Assembly: GCA_951804985.1 (NCBI GenBank)
Contig: OX638132.1
Location: 11,823,529 to 11,887,528, forward strand
Source: Dryomyza anilis
Taxonomy: Eukaryota; Arthropoda; Insecta; Diptera; Dryomyzidae
Direction of reading: 5' to 3'
DNA length: 64,000 nt
Shown here: positions 46,574-58,850 of the stretch, in pieces
Layout of the letters: each line of letters starts with the position of its first letter
Numbering within the stretch: position 1 is the stretch's first letter
Position numbers and translations under genes: made by a program
The notes under the pieces: model-generated
Seen by the model: the letters and a program-made list of their open reading frames with translations, nothing else
What the model was told of the DNA's origin: nothing
The model's database searches: none

Positions 46574-46862
46574 ATGCCAAAAGGACGAATATATTTGTTT
46601 CTTTGCTATAACTTTTCATGGGTACAAGATCAAATAGTGGTGTAAAGGGATAATTTATTGGTTTTTAACGCACCTATCGATTGGCATTATTATGTAAAAA
46701 TAATTTGTCAAACATTTTTCTTGCAGATAATAAAAATTTTAAAAAATATATTTAAATAATGACGGCAATCGTTAGGTGCTTTAAAAACAAACAATTAATT
46801 TCTTTTCACTACTATCCATGAAAAGTTATGGCAAAAAAACAAAAAGATTCGCCCTTTTGGCT
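46574..46862. mobile_element. Palindromic MITE with about 50-bp arms
   Basis: GCCAAAAGGACGAATATATT...TATAACTTTTCATGG is mirrored by CCATGAAAAGTTATGGCAAA...TTCGCCCTTTTGGC. It encloses foldback unit 2. A further mirror end, TTCGCCCCTTTGGCATG, lies at about 47003-47019. Confidence 0.65.
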
Positions 46863-47019
46863 TGACTGCAATTAGTAACAAATCATATTCGCCTTTTTTG
46901 TTTTTTTCTTTTGTGGAGCTACAAATATCCAAATTGGCACAGTATACTTCAGGAAATACTACATTCAAAAATATAAAAAACGCAAATTTCAAAAATTACA
47001 CACTTCGCCCCTTTGGCAT

Positions 47020-48101
47020 GATAGTGACGATATGTCGAACTAGATCTTTATTTCTATGCAACTTAAAGACCCTAGAAATATCATTAAATGATATTTGATA
47101 TTAAAAAACAGTCAGTAGTATTATTTTTTATAGTGTTCTTTCTCTTGTACATACTTCAGGTGTATTTCGTGTAAAATTTAACAATTTAGTTTTATGCCCC
47201 GATCAATAACGAAAACATGAACGTTACCAATACTGTTCAAAACATGAAATAAAAAAACAAGGATAATAACACATCTACGTAAACAGGAAAACATGTAAAT
47301 GTGAATCCATAAACTTCACGGTTTAGTTCGAAGTTTTAACACGAAGCGTACTAAAAACAACCACTACTGAAACTACGACAACAACAAAAAAAAATCAATA
47401 ACATAAAATAACAATCAAACAATGGTTGGGGCAAGAACTAACTTAAAATGTGTGTGTGTTTTTTTGTATAATATGGAAATGACAAAATGCTCGAATTTAA
47501 CTTACACGAAAGCGTTTTTTTTTGTGGGAAAAATATCATTATTGACATAATTTCTATTTTAATAAAAATACTTTGTACATTTAACATATTGTTTAAATGA
47601 GTTCTATTTGAATTTTTTATTGTTTTATGAAATAATTTATTCTTAAAATATTTTAAAATATATCAATATAGTGTTTTTGATTTATATTTCACGATATTTC
47701 ACGATTATTAAATAAAACTTCAAATATATTTCGAGTTATATTCATATTTTTATGTATTTTTCCTTACCTTAAAGTTGTAAATACTTCTAGACTAAAGTAT
47801 GGTAAATACCAGACGGCATAAGTTCTTTCAGTTAAATCCTACTGAAATATTTGCTACCGACGATAACATTAAAAGAACGTTATACATACTAAGAGAATAA
47901 AAAAAAATAAAACAGAACGACGTTTGGGATATTTGTAGTCAAAGTAAGATTTAATATAAGTTCAAAATGCATTGCTATGCAGTCATATAAATCTTTAAGG
48001 TAAAATAAAATGTAATATTAAAGAGAAATACTACACCAAGAAAATGTAATTTTAAAAATATTTTAAGTTCTGGTACAAAACATAATTGTTATACGATTTT
48101 A
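47020..48101. other. AT-rich intergenic DNA
   Basis: No gene or defined repeat is seen. Confidence 0.4.
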
Positions 48102-48770
48102 CACTTTCGCAAAAAAAATGTACATCATATTGATGAATTCCGTTCTTCAAACCATGATTCATTGTATTGAAGAACCATTTATAATATTAATGACTAACGA
48201 TACAAATGTTATGAATGCAAACATAAATATGATGAAACTCTTGTTAACTGTCAAAAAAGTGTTCTTCAATATGATGAACTGTATGTTAAGAACACGTACA
48301 TCATATTAATGAAAAAATACATAAAAAACAACACATATGTACATCATATTGAAGAATGTTGTTCATCAAAACATATTTCAATAAAAATATTTATTTTCCG
48401 TTCATCATATTGATGAATTCCGTTCATCAAACCATGATTCATTGTATTGAAGAACCATTCATAATATTAATGACTAACGACATCAATGTTATGAATGCTA
48501 TCACAAATATGATGAACGCTTGGTAACTGTCGAAAAAGTGTTCGTCAATATGATGAACTGTATGTGAAGAACACGTGCATCATCATGTGAAGAACACGTT
48601 GCACATATGTACATTTTTACATATTTACATCATAAAAACCAATTTCAATAAAAATATTTATTTTCCGTTCATTTTTTGCCATACTTCTCAGTTCTCAAGT
48701 AGTGCGAGTATATTATTTTTAATATAATGCTTGCACGACATGCATAAATTAGATTTTTTTTTGTAATATA

Positions 48771-49670
48771 TCTATATATATAAAACTCTTGGTCCGTCTG
48801 TCAGTCTGTCGGTCTGTCTGTTTGTTTGTTCCAGCATCACGTCTAAACCGCTGAACCGATTTAATTTTGTAACAGGATACTATCGAGTCCGGAGGGCTAT
48901 ATATGGGCGCGATTGGACAAAGGGGGGTGGTACCTACCATTAAACCTAAACATTCCAAACGACATAACTCAGCACAAACACAAGCTAAAAAGATGAAACA
49001 AAAAACTCAAATACAAAATATACAAAAGCAACCACACCACATTAAAACTCACCACAATGAAACTCACCACACTAAAATTCACCACACTAAAATTCACCAC
49101 ACTAAAACTCACCACACTAAAACTTATCACACTAAAACTCACCACAATAAAATTCATCACACTGAAACTCACCACAATAAAATTCACCACACTAAAACTC
49201 ACCACACCAAAACTCACCACACAAAAACTTACCACACTAAAACTCACCACACCAAATTCACCTCACCTAAACTCACCACACTAAAACTTACCACACTAAA
49301 ATGTCTACTGTGAAAAACTCTACGGGGAAGAATTCTACGGGAAAGAATTCCACCGGGAAGAATTCTACCGGGATGAGTTCTACGGGAAGATTTCTTCCGG
49401 GAAGAATTCTACCGGGATGAGTTCTACGGAAAAGCGTTCTATGGGGAAGAATTTTACGGGGCAGTCTGAAAAAAAAAATGTCTTTGAGTAAAGTTGTTTT
49501 GACGGAGAATTATAATTTGGCTACTACATTTATAAAACCAATAAAAAAACTTTCACAGCTAAGCACGGGCCCCTGCTATAAATAATAAAAATGTTTTTTA
49601 TATTAATAAAATCGCTCCATATCTTTGAATTCACAAAATCTTGGCACTAGTCGTGCACGGGTCCTGCTAG
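48771..49670 (+). mobile_element. Non-autonomous Helitron H1, complete
   Basis: Starts TCTATATATATAAAACTC after A (48770) and ends CTAG (49667-49670) before T, the Helitron rule. A stem GCAC...GTGC lies 10 nt before the end. The rest of the host family fits on both sides with no duplication. Order inside: GTCTGTC run, conserved 5' body (CATCACGTCTAAACCGCTGA), 15-bp minisatellite (49038-49305), GAATTCTACGGGAAGA repeats (49310-49460), 3' body. No Rep/helicase frame. Confidence 0.9.
49038..49305. repeat. 15-bp minisatellite CACCACACTAAAACT
   Basis: About 18 units inside Helitron H1. The apparent His/Thr-rich, Leu/Thr-rich and Val/Ser/Phe-rich proteins are its translation in different frames. 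Confidence 0.95.
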
Positions 49671-50301
49671 TTTATTAATAATTACAACTTTTTAATAATA
49701 TAAAGTTATATTTATAAAAATATACTTCAAAATAATATGTTTTTGAAAAACATTTCTTATTTGTTTGAAATTAAAAAAAAAATCTCACTTTTTTTATTTT
49801 GAAAAAAAATGGATAATTGTTATTCGATTTTTTTTTATGAAAAAAAAAATGTTTTTTTGATTTAAAAAAAAAAAATTTTTTTTGAAAAAAAAATTGTATC
49901 GGATCATTTAAATAAATCCAACATAATTTTTTTTAATTTTTTTTTTCAGGAACATTTTTTCGAATTATTTTCTAAAACATGATTCTGAAAAAAAAAAATA
50001 GTTCAACCATATTCATCATATTGAATATTAGATTCATAAATACTATGAATAACTTGCAAACAAATATTAAATTATTTATATAAATTATGATTATATTCAT
50101 CTATATGACGATTTAAATTCATTGTATTGAATATTTCGTTCTTCACTATGACGTTCGATAGTATGAAGAAGTTCATATATATAATGAATGCATTCATCAA
50201 GAGTTCATTTAATAAACGGTGTCATCAATATAATAAATTTTGTAGTTGGTAGAAAAATTCATGATTTTTATCATCATATTGCTGAATTTGATTTTTCTGT
50301 G

Positions 50302-51400
50302 TAATGTGAAAAATCATGGGTGTTTGACAAACTTTAAGATCCCGGCCCGTTCCATTTGCCATATTCTCTGAAAATTCTCCACATCTGTTTTCGTATACAG
50401 GAGAGCATTATTAGGGATTGTTCTTTTCTCAATTCATAATCATGAAAATGCATTGTCATTCTAATGGAAATAGTTTAATAAGTCAATTTTCTATTAATAG
50501 GTAGAATTTATGTTAAAAATACAATTAATACGCACATTTTTGCCTGTGTAAAAATTCTAAATTTCAGAATATAAAGCGTGAAACAAAATATAGTATTGCA
50601 AAGGTATAGTGGGAACCTGCTGTTTAAGATAAAAAGAAAAGAAACTGCTGGCTTGAAATTAAAGTATAACAAAAGAAAATGCACTGAAAGGAGAATAGAA
50701 ATTAAAGAATTGTAAAAAAAAACCCAATTGACAAAAAGTAGTACAACGAAAAACCTTTATTTTGTGGGTTAATTGAAAATGATTTCCGCAGGATATAAAA
50801 TTATCCAAGAGCAACAGAAACAGTACAAAATACTAAAAAGACAAGAAAATTAGGCAGTTGTCGTGTAAAGAAAATATAAAATATTATATAAAGTGTAAAG
50901 GTATGGAAAAAATGTAGTACGGTGTAAAAAAATCCCATTTGAATAATAAATTTGTAAAAAGAATTTTAACAAAATTTGAGCCTTGTTTTTCAACACTATT
51001 TGTTGACGCGTGTTGGCGTTTTAAACTTTTTCGTACAAAATAAACAAGGGTTTCCGCCTTTTTGGCCAACTGCCATTATATGCTGCGCATAACTTTGGCG
51101 ATTGAAAGCAATTAAAAGTATAGACACGAAATCCTACAACAACTTCATGTTGCTGCCATTCGTTGATGTTTTCTGATGTTTTTGCCATCAGGTTTTGCGC
51201 GTTTTACAGAATTTTCACTATTTTATTTAAAAGTTGTTTATAGAATTTATGCAGTTTTTGTTGGTAGAACATTTGTATTCGTGCCAAAAGTTAAACAGTT
51301 CTCTTGAAGTGTGCGCAAATATTGCTGCAGTGAATTTGATTGCCTGACGTTATTTCATTGGGTGGAGAATTTAAGGAAAATGGTAAAAATTAAATTAAAA
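50302..51400. other. Single-copy DNA
   Basis: 50310-50570 and 50870-51370 are moderately AT-rich without repeats (CATGTTGCTGCCATTCGTTG near 51147). A 61-codon minus frame at 50884-51069 is not convincing. No gene supported. Confidence 0.3.
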
Positions 51401-51585
51401 TAAAATAAAACTCATTCATAACACCAAATATAATAACAATAACACAGAGTTATAAAATAATTTATTATTAAAACGAGCAACTTTTGCACAGACTTGTTGA
51501 CTTTCTAATACCTATACTTTGTAACTTTCAATGAAATAAATATTTAATTATTCTTTAAAATATTTTAGCCATGTCTCAGTAATAA

Positions 51586-52365
51586 CGAGTTGGGAAAGTT
51601 AGGTCACATGGGTAAGTTCGGTCACATGGGGCGGATTTTTATAGTCGGTCGGGCCCGACTATGGAATACCCTACACCTATGGTGGAGATATTAATGAGGT
51701 ATATTTAATTGTATACCTTAATTTTAAATTTTTAATTATGCTGAACCTCCCCACCCTCAGAATATTATTCATATATCAGAAATTTACGTCTTATATCCCC
51801 ATAAATTAAAAAATTTATATAAAGTATAAGAAACTAAAAAAAAAATTTGAAAAATATAATTGGGTGGACCACGCCTATATTTAAAATTTTGAAAGGCTAA
51901 TATTTCATAGATTTGATTTTAATAATTTACGGATCAAATTTCCACTATGAAAACCCGGGAAATAATGAAAAAAAAAGTGGACGGATCACTCCCATTTTTG
52001 GACCACATATTTTTAGGTAAATTCTAACAATACGTTTTAAATTTTATAACTATACCTTGAATACTTTTTGAGTTATTAGTTCCGAAAGAGTTATATAAAA
52101 GTGACTTGTAAGGGAGGTGGGCTAAAATATATTGAGACGAAATTTCATCGCATTCTGATCAGTATTTCTCAAGTTATTCTGTATTCGACAACAAGACTGC
52201 AAGACGGACAGGCAGACAGACAGACGGACATGGCTAAACGGACTCGGGTAGTGATGCTGATCATGAATATATATACTTTTCCATACCGGAAACGCCTCCT
52301 AAGGGGCGTTACAATATATGCACAAAGTTAATATACCCTGTACCTCATAGGTGTAGGGTATAAAA
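51586..52365 (-). mobile_element. DINE-1/mini-me-like element, copy 4
   Basis: CGAGTTGGGAAAGTTAGG to TAGGTGTAGGGTATA. GACAG run near 52205-52230 and the GATCATGAATATATATAC core. An uninterrupted reference for copy 1. Confidence 0.85.
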
Positions 52366-52734
52366 ATGAGAATGTTTATTTATTGTAAATTAAAAAAAAT
52401 AAATAATTTCTAAACTTGAAGATGTCGCCAGTAAAGGATCAAGCCAAGAATAATTTCTTACACTTCAAATTTTCTTAAATAGAACCATTTTTAAAATTCA
52501 GAAAAAACTTCAATTTTAAATGATTTATTATAAATGTTACAGCTGAATTTTCAGATAGTATGTTATCGGCATCATATTTTAAAAAACCTTTTTATCATAA
52601 TTTAATGAACCTTTTGAATTGAAGAACATTTATTATTTTTCTACAAGCTGAACCCGTGCACACCTTCGTCCGAGTGAATTTTATAAATTCTATGTCGTTT
52701 AATTCAACTTTTAGAAGGTCAGGAATTATAGCAT
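52366..52734. other. AT-rich DNA with a Helitron-end scrap
   Basis: 52641-52675 (AAGCTGAACCCGTGCACACC) resembles the Helitron 3' end in reverse. Otherwise empty. Confidence 0.35.
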
Positions 52735-52950
52735 TTTTAACAGGGACTAAAACCCGTTCGAATATCAGTTCCTAGATTTTTAAAATAGCGATTTCGATTC
52801 CGGTTGCAATTTCGGTTATTTGCGGTCCCTGACAGAGACTAAAATATAGGTTCCGGTGCAGATTCCAAGATGTTTAAAATAGCGGTTCCGGTTTCACTCC
52901 GGTTCCTACCAAATATATTATACATCTGGGTTCCGGTTTCACACTTTTTA
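52735..52950. repeat. GGTTCC-rich unit, CAGGGACTAAAACC head
   Basis: Two units headed CAGGGACTAAAACCCG and CAGAGACTAAAATATAGG. Followed directly by a DINE element. Confidence 0.65.
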
Positions 52951-53505
52951 TACCCCACACTAAGAGAAAGAGTACGATTACAGAAAAACTAGAAGTGCTA
53001 AATCAGTGAAACTCCTATTGCATTTTCATTATGTACCTATACTGTTTCAACAAGAAAATTGGCAAGATCGGTTTATTTAGACCTGTGAACCGACCACTTA
53101 TGTTCAAGTAGCTCATATAAAATTTACATCTACAGATGAATACGGGCTTAAGTGAACTTTTTTTATCAAATATATATTGACTTTATGCTCAAATATATGA
53201 AAACAATGTTTTTCCGCGAACCGACTTGAGGTTTTCAAAAAAATCGGAATTCGGTCATCTACCCATTTGTACATATGGGTATCAAATGAAAGGAAATTCT
53301 TCAGCAATTGCATGTTTATAGTTATGTTCATGATTCCTATATCCTATGTACCTATGTACCACTTTTAATGGTAATCACACACATTATCATATATGTGTAG
53401 GGTATTTATAGTCGATTTAGACCGACTATAACTTTCATAATTCTTACTTACTTCATTACACCAACTATAACAATTTCCCTACTGCAAGATTTTCCATGTG
53501 ATCTT
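52950..53505 (+). mobile_element. DINE-1/mini-me-like element, subfamily 2, copy 5
   Basis: TATACCCCACACTAAGAG start and GTAGGGTATTTATAGTCG...CGACTATAAC end motif, as in 56611-57350, which shares the ATGGGTATCAAATGAAAGG-type interior. Confidence 0.7.
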
Positions 53506-53509
53506 ACTG

Positions 53510-53770
53510 GTTTTTGGTTGGAACCAGAATTGGAACCAATATTTTAATAATCGTGGAACCAAAATCGGAACCGATATTTTAGTCCCTATCAAAGACCACA
53601 AGTAACGGTAATCGGAACCGGAACCGTTTAGAACCGAAACGGGAATCGGAATCCATATTATTATTTTTTGTTGTTGTTGGAATCACAATTGGAACTGGAA
53701 CTGCTATTTTAAGAAAATCTTAAAACCAGAACCGGAACCGATATTCCAAAGTGTTTCAGTCTCTGGTTAT
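53510..53770 (-). repeat. GGTTCC-rich array, reverse orientation
   Basis: GGAACCAGAACCGGAACCGAT units; ends in TTTCAGTCTCTGG, the mirror of the CAGGGACTAAAACC head. Confidence 0.7.
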
Positions 53771-53772
53771 CT

Positions 53773-53945
53773 TTTTACTCAAAATGGTGGGATTTACAGT
53801 TTAATTTCGAATCTGAACGTCGAGGTGAGAGATTTTTCATAAGCAACGTTTTACTACCGTAAGGTTGGCATTGACTGCCGAGTGGTAGCGTCGTATCGAA
53901 AAATAATAACTATTTTTTGATGTTGACATTCGCAGGTATCAAACC
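53773..53945 (-). mobile_element. tRNA-derived SINE, copy 7 (old fragment)
   Basis: Diverged body with TACTCAAAATGGTGGGATTT, GAGGTGAGAGATTTTTCATA and GCATTGACTGCCGAGTGGTA. Head and tail mostly lost. Confidence 0.8.
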
Positions 53946-54114
53946 CTATTGAAAAATCTTCAATTTTAATAAAATAATTTCCAATTGATACGGATAATTT
54001 TTATTAGAGTTTATTTAGATATAAACATGCTAACAAAATTAAGAAGACCGTAATTTTATACACACCACTAAAAAAGGGGAAATATTTCAAATTACTTTTT
54101 CGGGTTATTGAGTA

Positions 54115-55470
54115 AATACACGCTGCAAAAGAAATGGTTCTCCCAAACATAATTTTGCAGGCATTAACATGTATGTTTGGAATTTTATGTAAACATAATA
54201 TATAATTGCCTGATAAATCATTTGTAAACTGGGTTGTCTTGGACTTGAACAGTGTTGTAATGAGCTCTGATTTACATTATAAAATCACGGAAACATTTTG
54301 ATGTTGCCCCTTAAAATGGTATATGTTCTAATAGAAACATAATAATTACTACATCCAAAAAAAATAAATACTTGAATCGAAACATAAATATGTTTAAAAT
54401 ATAACATGATTTGGAACGACCTGAATATAAATATGTTTCCAGACAAACATATCAGTTGTTTCAGTTCAAAAAGTAGTATGTTTGCATTAAAACATATCTA
54501 AATATTGTTGAAAAGGAATCCTGAAAATAAAATATAAATAAAATATTGTTTTTTTTTATAATTTTTATTAAAAATTATTAATCATGCACATGCCCTGTTT
54601 ACAACATGCACAGTGGGAATTAATAATATTTCAATTCATATACAAATTTTTAAATGCATAAAAAAATAATTGAAGTCTCAGTGCAGCACATAGCGTTGGC
54701 AAGAAATTCGCGGAGCCTGTTCCAAAAAACCATGCCGAATTCTGTTTGAAAATTGAAGCACTGATATTTCAGTTATGGTTTTTTTGATGAAATAACTGTG
54801 TCGGCTTTTCACAATATTTTTAGAAAAACATTCAGGAACAATTAAATTATATACTGCACTATTAAATTATATTATTTGTTACTATTTGTACTTTTTGCAC
54901 AAGTTGAATATTTTTTTAATTTACAAATGACATCGTATTACCGATACGAATACGTTTTCTTAACAAACATCAAAAGACACGTATGCAGAAAATGGCGGTC
55001 AACGAGTGTAAACTTCGTATATAAGAAGAATATTGCAAGAATACTTTTATTTACATCTAATTTAATTTTTTTTTTGTTTCTTTTACTTACATACTTCAAA
55101 CGAAGACAAAAGAGACGTCGATAGAAAATTTTGCTCAACGAGTGCCAACTTCGTTTACAAGAAGAATGTTGTAGAATACATTTATTTAAATCCAATTTCT
55201 TTTTTGTTTGTTTTTAAACATCAATATGTTCAAACGATGTCAAAAGATGGCGTAGATAGAAAATGCGGCGCAACGTTGCAAACTTCGTCTGTCGATAACT
55301 AATCGAATGAAGACGAGCGTTGCGAACATACGTTATAATTAGATTTGAAACATAGTTATAACCAAGTAAGCAGCCAAGAAATAGTATACTCAAATGCAAT
55401 TAAAATGTTATGTTTGCATTATAACATATTTATGATAAGTTTGACAGATTCTGCTGGGGAATATATAAAA
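54115..55470. mobile_element. Subterminal-repeat element (AAACATA)
   Basis: Many inverted CAAACATA/TATGTTTG motifs at 54125-54520 and again at 55400-55440, with a tandem-repeat centre. Left boundary possibly CACGCTGCAAAAG after TA; right boundary CTGCTGGGG. No transposase. Confidence 0.45.
54955..55300. repeat. Three ~130-bp tandem repeats
   Basis: Each unit holds AACATCAAAAGACACGTATG-, GAAAATNNNGCTCAACGAGTG- and AACTTCGT-like segments followed by a T-rich tail. The third is truncated. Several small frames on both strands are by-products. Confidence 0.75.
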
Positions 55471-56610
55471 TGTTTAATTACACTTCATCCGTAATACATG
55501 TATGGTGATTTCGTATTATTTTTTAATTACATTCTATCCGTGTACTTGTAAATATAATAAAAAACACAATAAACAAACAATTGAATTTAATACATAGTTG
55601 AAACATGTATATTTAAAAAGATTAATGTATCATCAAATTGGCACGGTTTGACAATTGTGCATATTTTCCCGTACGTTACATGTATCTGTCCGATGGTGAC
55701 GTTGATATATGAGCATATTTTTGACAGCATGGACCGTCAATCAATCAACAAAACAAAAAAAATCGCGGTTGAACTTTGACATTATTATACAAATTATTGA
55801 CAAGTAGGCATATTTTAATGATTTTTAATAACATGTAGTGAATTAATTGCAAAAAAGAGATGTGGTTTTATAAATATTTTATAAAATAATTTTCAACAAT
55901 TATTAAAACCTAAAATTAAAAGTAAAAATTCATTTTTCAAACATAATTCTTTTATAATTTTAGTTTACAAAATAATTAGTGAAAATTATCATATTTTTCA
56001 TATCTGAAAAGTAACAAAAATATTAAAAAAATGTCAAGGTAAAATGAAAGTGCGTATCTGTCACTTTGTGTGATTAGTTACGTGAACGGTGCGGGCTTCT
56101 TTTGAATGTCATGGAAATACACATAATTTTTTTTTCACTTTACCGTGTCGTGTCATCTAATGTAATGAAGCGAAAATATTTATGAAACCATTTTTTATTC
56201 CTGTGACGCTCAACTATACAACATAGATATTCCATCACACACACAAAGAGACAGACAAACACACATACAGACACATGCATATATTTAATTCCCCTAACAG
56301 TCAGTCTGTGTGAGTGTTGTGGCTTATATGGAAAATTCAGTCATTTCAATTATAGCATAGTGCATTTGCTTTGGGACTTAGAGAATTTTAATTAAATATT
56401 TAGAAACATTTTTTTTAAAAACCGACCGATGCATAAACATAATAAAAATATTTGTATTAAATTGATGAATTTATATGTTCAAAATTATCTAATAAAAAAA
56501 AATGTTTAAATCATTCATATACCATCGTTGCAGATGTAAAATACTCCAGTTACATTTTTAAAATTTCAAAAATAAATTTACAAGATATATCTGACGAACC
56601 AAAATAAAAA
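55471..56610. other. Mostly single-copy DNA
   Basis: 56040-56400 is less AT-rich with a CACACACA/ACAGACA microsatellite near 56235. No gene is supported. Confidence 0.3.
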
Positions 56611-57350
56611 AAAACCAGTTGGGAAGGTTAGATCACATGGGAAATTTTAAAGTAGGTGTAATTATGATAGTTAGGATTATCAAAATTATAGTCGGTCTAA
56701 GCCGACTATAAATACCCTACACATATGTGTGGTTACCATTCAAAGTGATATATAGGTCACCAGGGTATACGAATCCTGAAAATAACTACAAACATTCAAT
56801 CGCTGAAGAATTTCCATTCATTTGATACCCATATTTACAAATGGGTAGGTGTACCGAATTTCGATTTTTTTTTTTGTGAACCACAAGTCTTTTCGCCGGA
56901 AAACATTATTATCATGTATTTGAGCATGATGTCAATATATATTTGACCAACAAAGTTTACCTAAGCACGTATACATAAAAATTGATCTTTATATGTACAT
57001 TTTATATGTGGTATTTGAACATAAGTGGTCGGATCATAGGTCACCATGGACCGATTTCGCACATACAGCGTAGGTATATTAGTAATCTAAGTTATAAGTT
57101 TCATTTATCTAGCTCTTCAATTTTAAAAGTCTTAGGGATTTCAACAGACAGACAGACAGACAGACAGACAGACGGACAGACAGACGGACAGACAGACAGA
57201 CGGACAGACGGACATCGCTAAATCGACTCAGGAGGTCATGCTGATCAAGAATATATATACTTTTCCATACCGGAGATGCTTTCTTCTGGGTGTTACAAAC
57301 GGCGTACCAAACTGAATATACCCTTTCACTCTTAGTGTAGGGTATAAAAA
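56611..57350 (-). mobile_element. DINE-1/mini-me-like element, subfamily 2, copy 6
   Basis: CCAGTTGGGAAGGTTAG to CACTCTTAGTGTAGGGTATA. A (GACA)n run spans 57144-57216 and the core is GCTGATCAAGAATATATATA. Confidence 0.83.
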
Positions 57351-58355
57351 TTATAACTTATACTTTCGCCCATATTTATTTTTGGTGTATAATTCAGATT
57401 CATAGCAAAACTACTGAATGTATTTTTCTGACAATTTCAATTACTATGCTATAAAGTCCATGGAGTATCCTAAACCAAAGGGGAGTAGCACCTCCCATAA
57501 GCCCAAAAATTCAATACGCTATATCTCAGCTAAACTAAACTTTAAAATTGGATGTTACTCATCTTACTTAATCTCACCACACTAAAACTCACCACACTAA
57601 AACTCACCACACCAAAACTCACACACTAAAACTCACCATACTAAAAACTCACCACACCGAAACTTACCACACTAAAACTTACCACACTAAATCTCACCGC
57701 ACTAAAACTCTCCACAATAAAACTCACCACAATAAACTTCACCACATAAAAATTCACCAAACTAAAACTTACCTCACTGAAACTCACCACAATAAAATTC
57801 ACCACACTAAAACTCACCAAACTAAAACTCACCACAATAAAATTCACCACACCAAAATTCACAACACTAAAACTCACCACACTTAAAGTCAACACAATAA
57901 AGCTCACCACACTAAAACTCTCCACACTAAAAATTCACCACACTAAAACTCACGACACTAAAACTCACCACACTAAAAATTCAACACATTAAAACTCACC
58001 ACATTAAAACTAACTACACTAAAACTTCTACTGGGAAAAACTCTACGGGGAAGAATTCTACCGGGAAGAATTCTACGGTAAAGCGTTCTATGGGGAAGAA
58101 TTTTACGGCGAAGATTTCTACTGGGAAAAATTCTACGGCGAAATATTCTACTGTCTGAATTGTCTTTGAGAAAAGTTGTTTTGGCGGAGAATTATTATTT
58201 GGTTACTACATTTATAAAACCAATAAAAACTTCCACAGCGAAGCACGGGCCCCTGATATAAAAAATAATAATATTTTTTTTTTTATATTAATAAAATCGC
58301 TTTATATCTATGAATTCACAAAATCTTGGCACGAGTCGTGCACGGGTCTAGCTAG
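57351..58355 (+). mobile_element. Non-autonomous Helitron H2
   Basis: Ends in the perfect hairpin GCACGAGTCGTGC then ACGGGTCTAGCTAG (58352-58355) before T. The minisatellite is larger than in H1 (57570-58025, about 30 units). The 5' limit is uncertain because it abuts the DINE element; the 57450-57540 part matches the H1 body. Confidence 0.8.
57570..58025. repeat. 15-bp minisatellite, about 30 units
   Basis: CACCACACTAAAACT with frequent one-base changes; some units vary in length. Same unit as in H1 and H3. Confidence 0.95.
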
Positions 58356-58850
58356 TTCCATATAAAATGAGAGGTTGCTGATTTTGCCTGCATACACAGT
58401 TTTTTTCTATTACGCAATGTTTTTAAGAAAATTGCTCTCGAATTTGTAGTCCCTTTTCAGCCACTTTTTGAATTAAAAATTCAAACCCTTACCCTAACCT
58501 GTTTTCCAAAAAAACTTCAAAAGCAATTTTTCTTTTAATTGTCAAGACTAATTACAATATACCGAAAATACTATTATTCCATTATGTTTTTAAGATATTT
58601 GAATCTAAACTCGAAAAATATTAATTTTTTTTAGACTATTTTTCGACGATTTTTATCATTGTGACTCTAATTATAAATAAGAATCGTTGTACAGAGCATA
58701 GTTCAAACTAACGATAAAAATTACTAAGTTTTTTGTATCGGTTCTCATTTTTAAAATATGCTCTATCATCAAAGTTTCCGTCAAAAACTGTTAAAATTTA
58801 AAATGCTTGTATATTTAACATACAAATTATCCCCGTTTTATCCCGATTTT
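58356..58850 (+). mobile_element. R-family repeat, copy
   Basis: GTTGCTGATTTTGCCTGCAT to TTTCCGTCAAAAACTG. Used as the reference for the other copies. The Helitron sits against its left edge. Confidence 0.55.

Larger units (their letters stand above)
48102..50301. mobile_element. CACAGA-family element, copy H, with Helitron and tandem duplication
   Basis: CACTTTCGCAAAAAAAATG to TTTTTCTGTG with TA at 48100-48101 and 50302-50303. The left arm is tandemly duplicated with a 280-bp period (units start near 48123 and 48403). A Helitron interrupts the centre. Confidence 0.78.

Noticed and set aside
48903..49313. His/Thr/Lys repeat protein of 136 residues
   Set aside because: Translation of the Helitron minisatellite; equally long frames exist in other phases.
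57641..57925. Val/Ser/Phe repeat protein on the minus strand
   Set aside because: Same minisatellite in H2; unit length 15 keeps any frame open.
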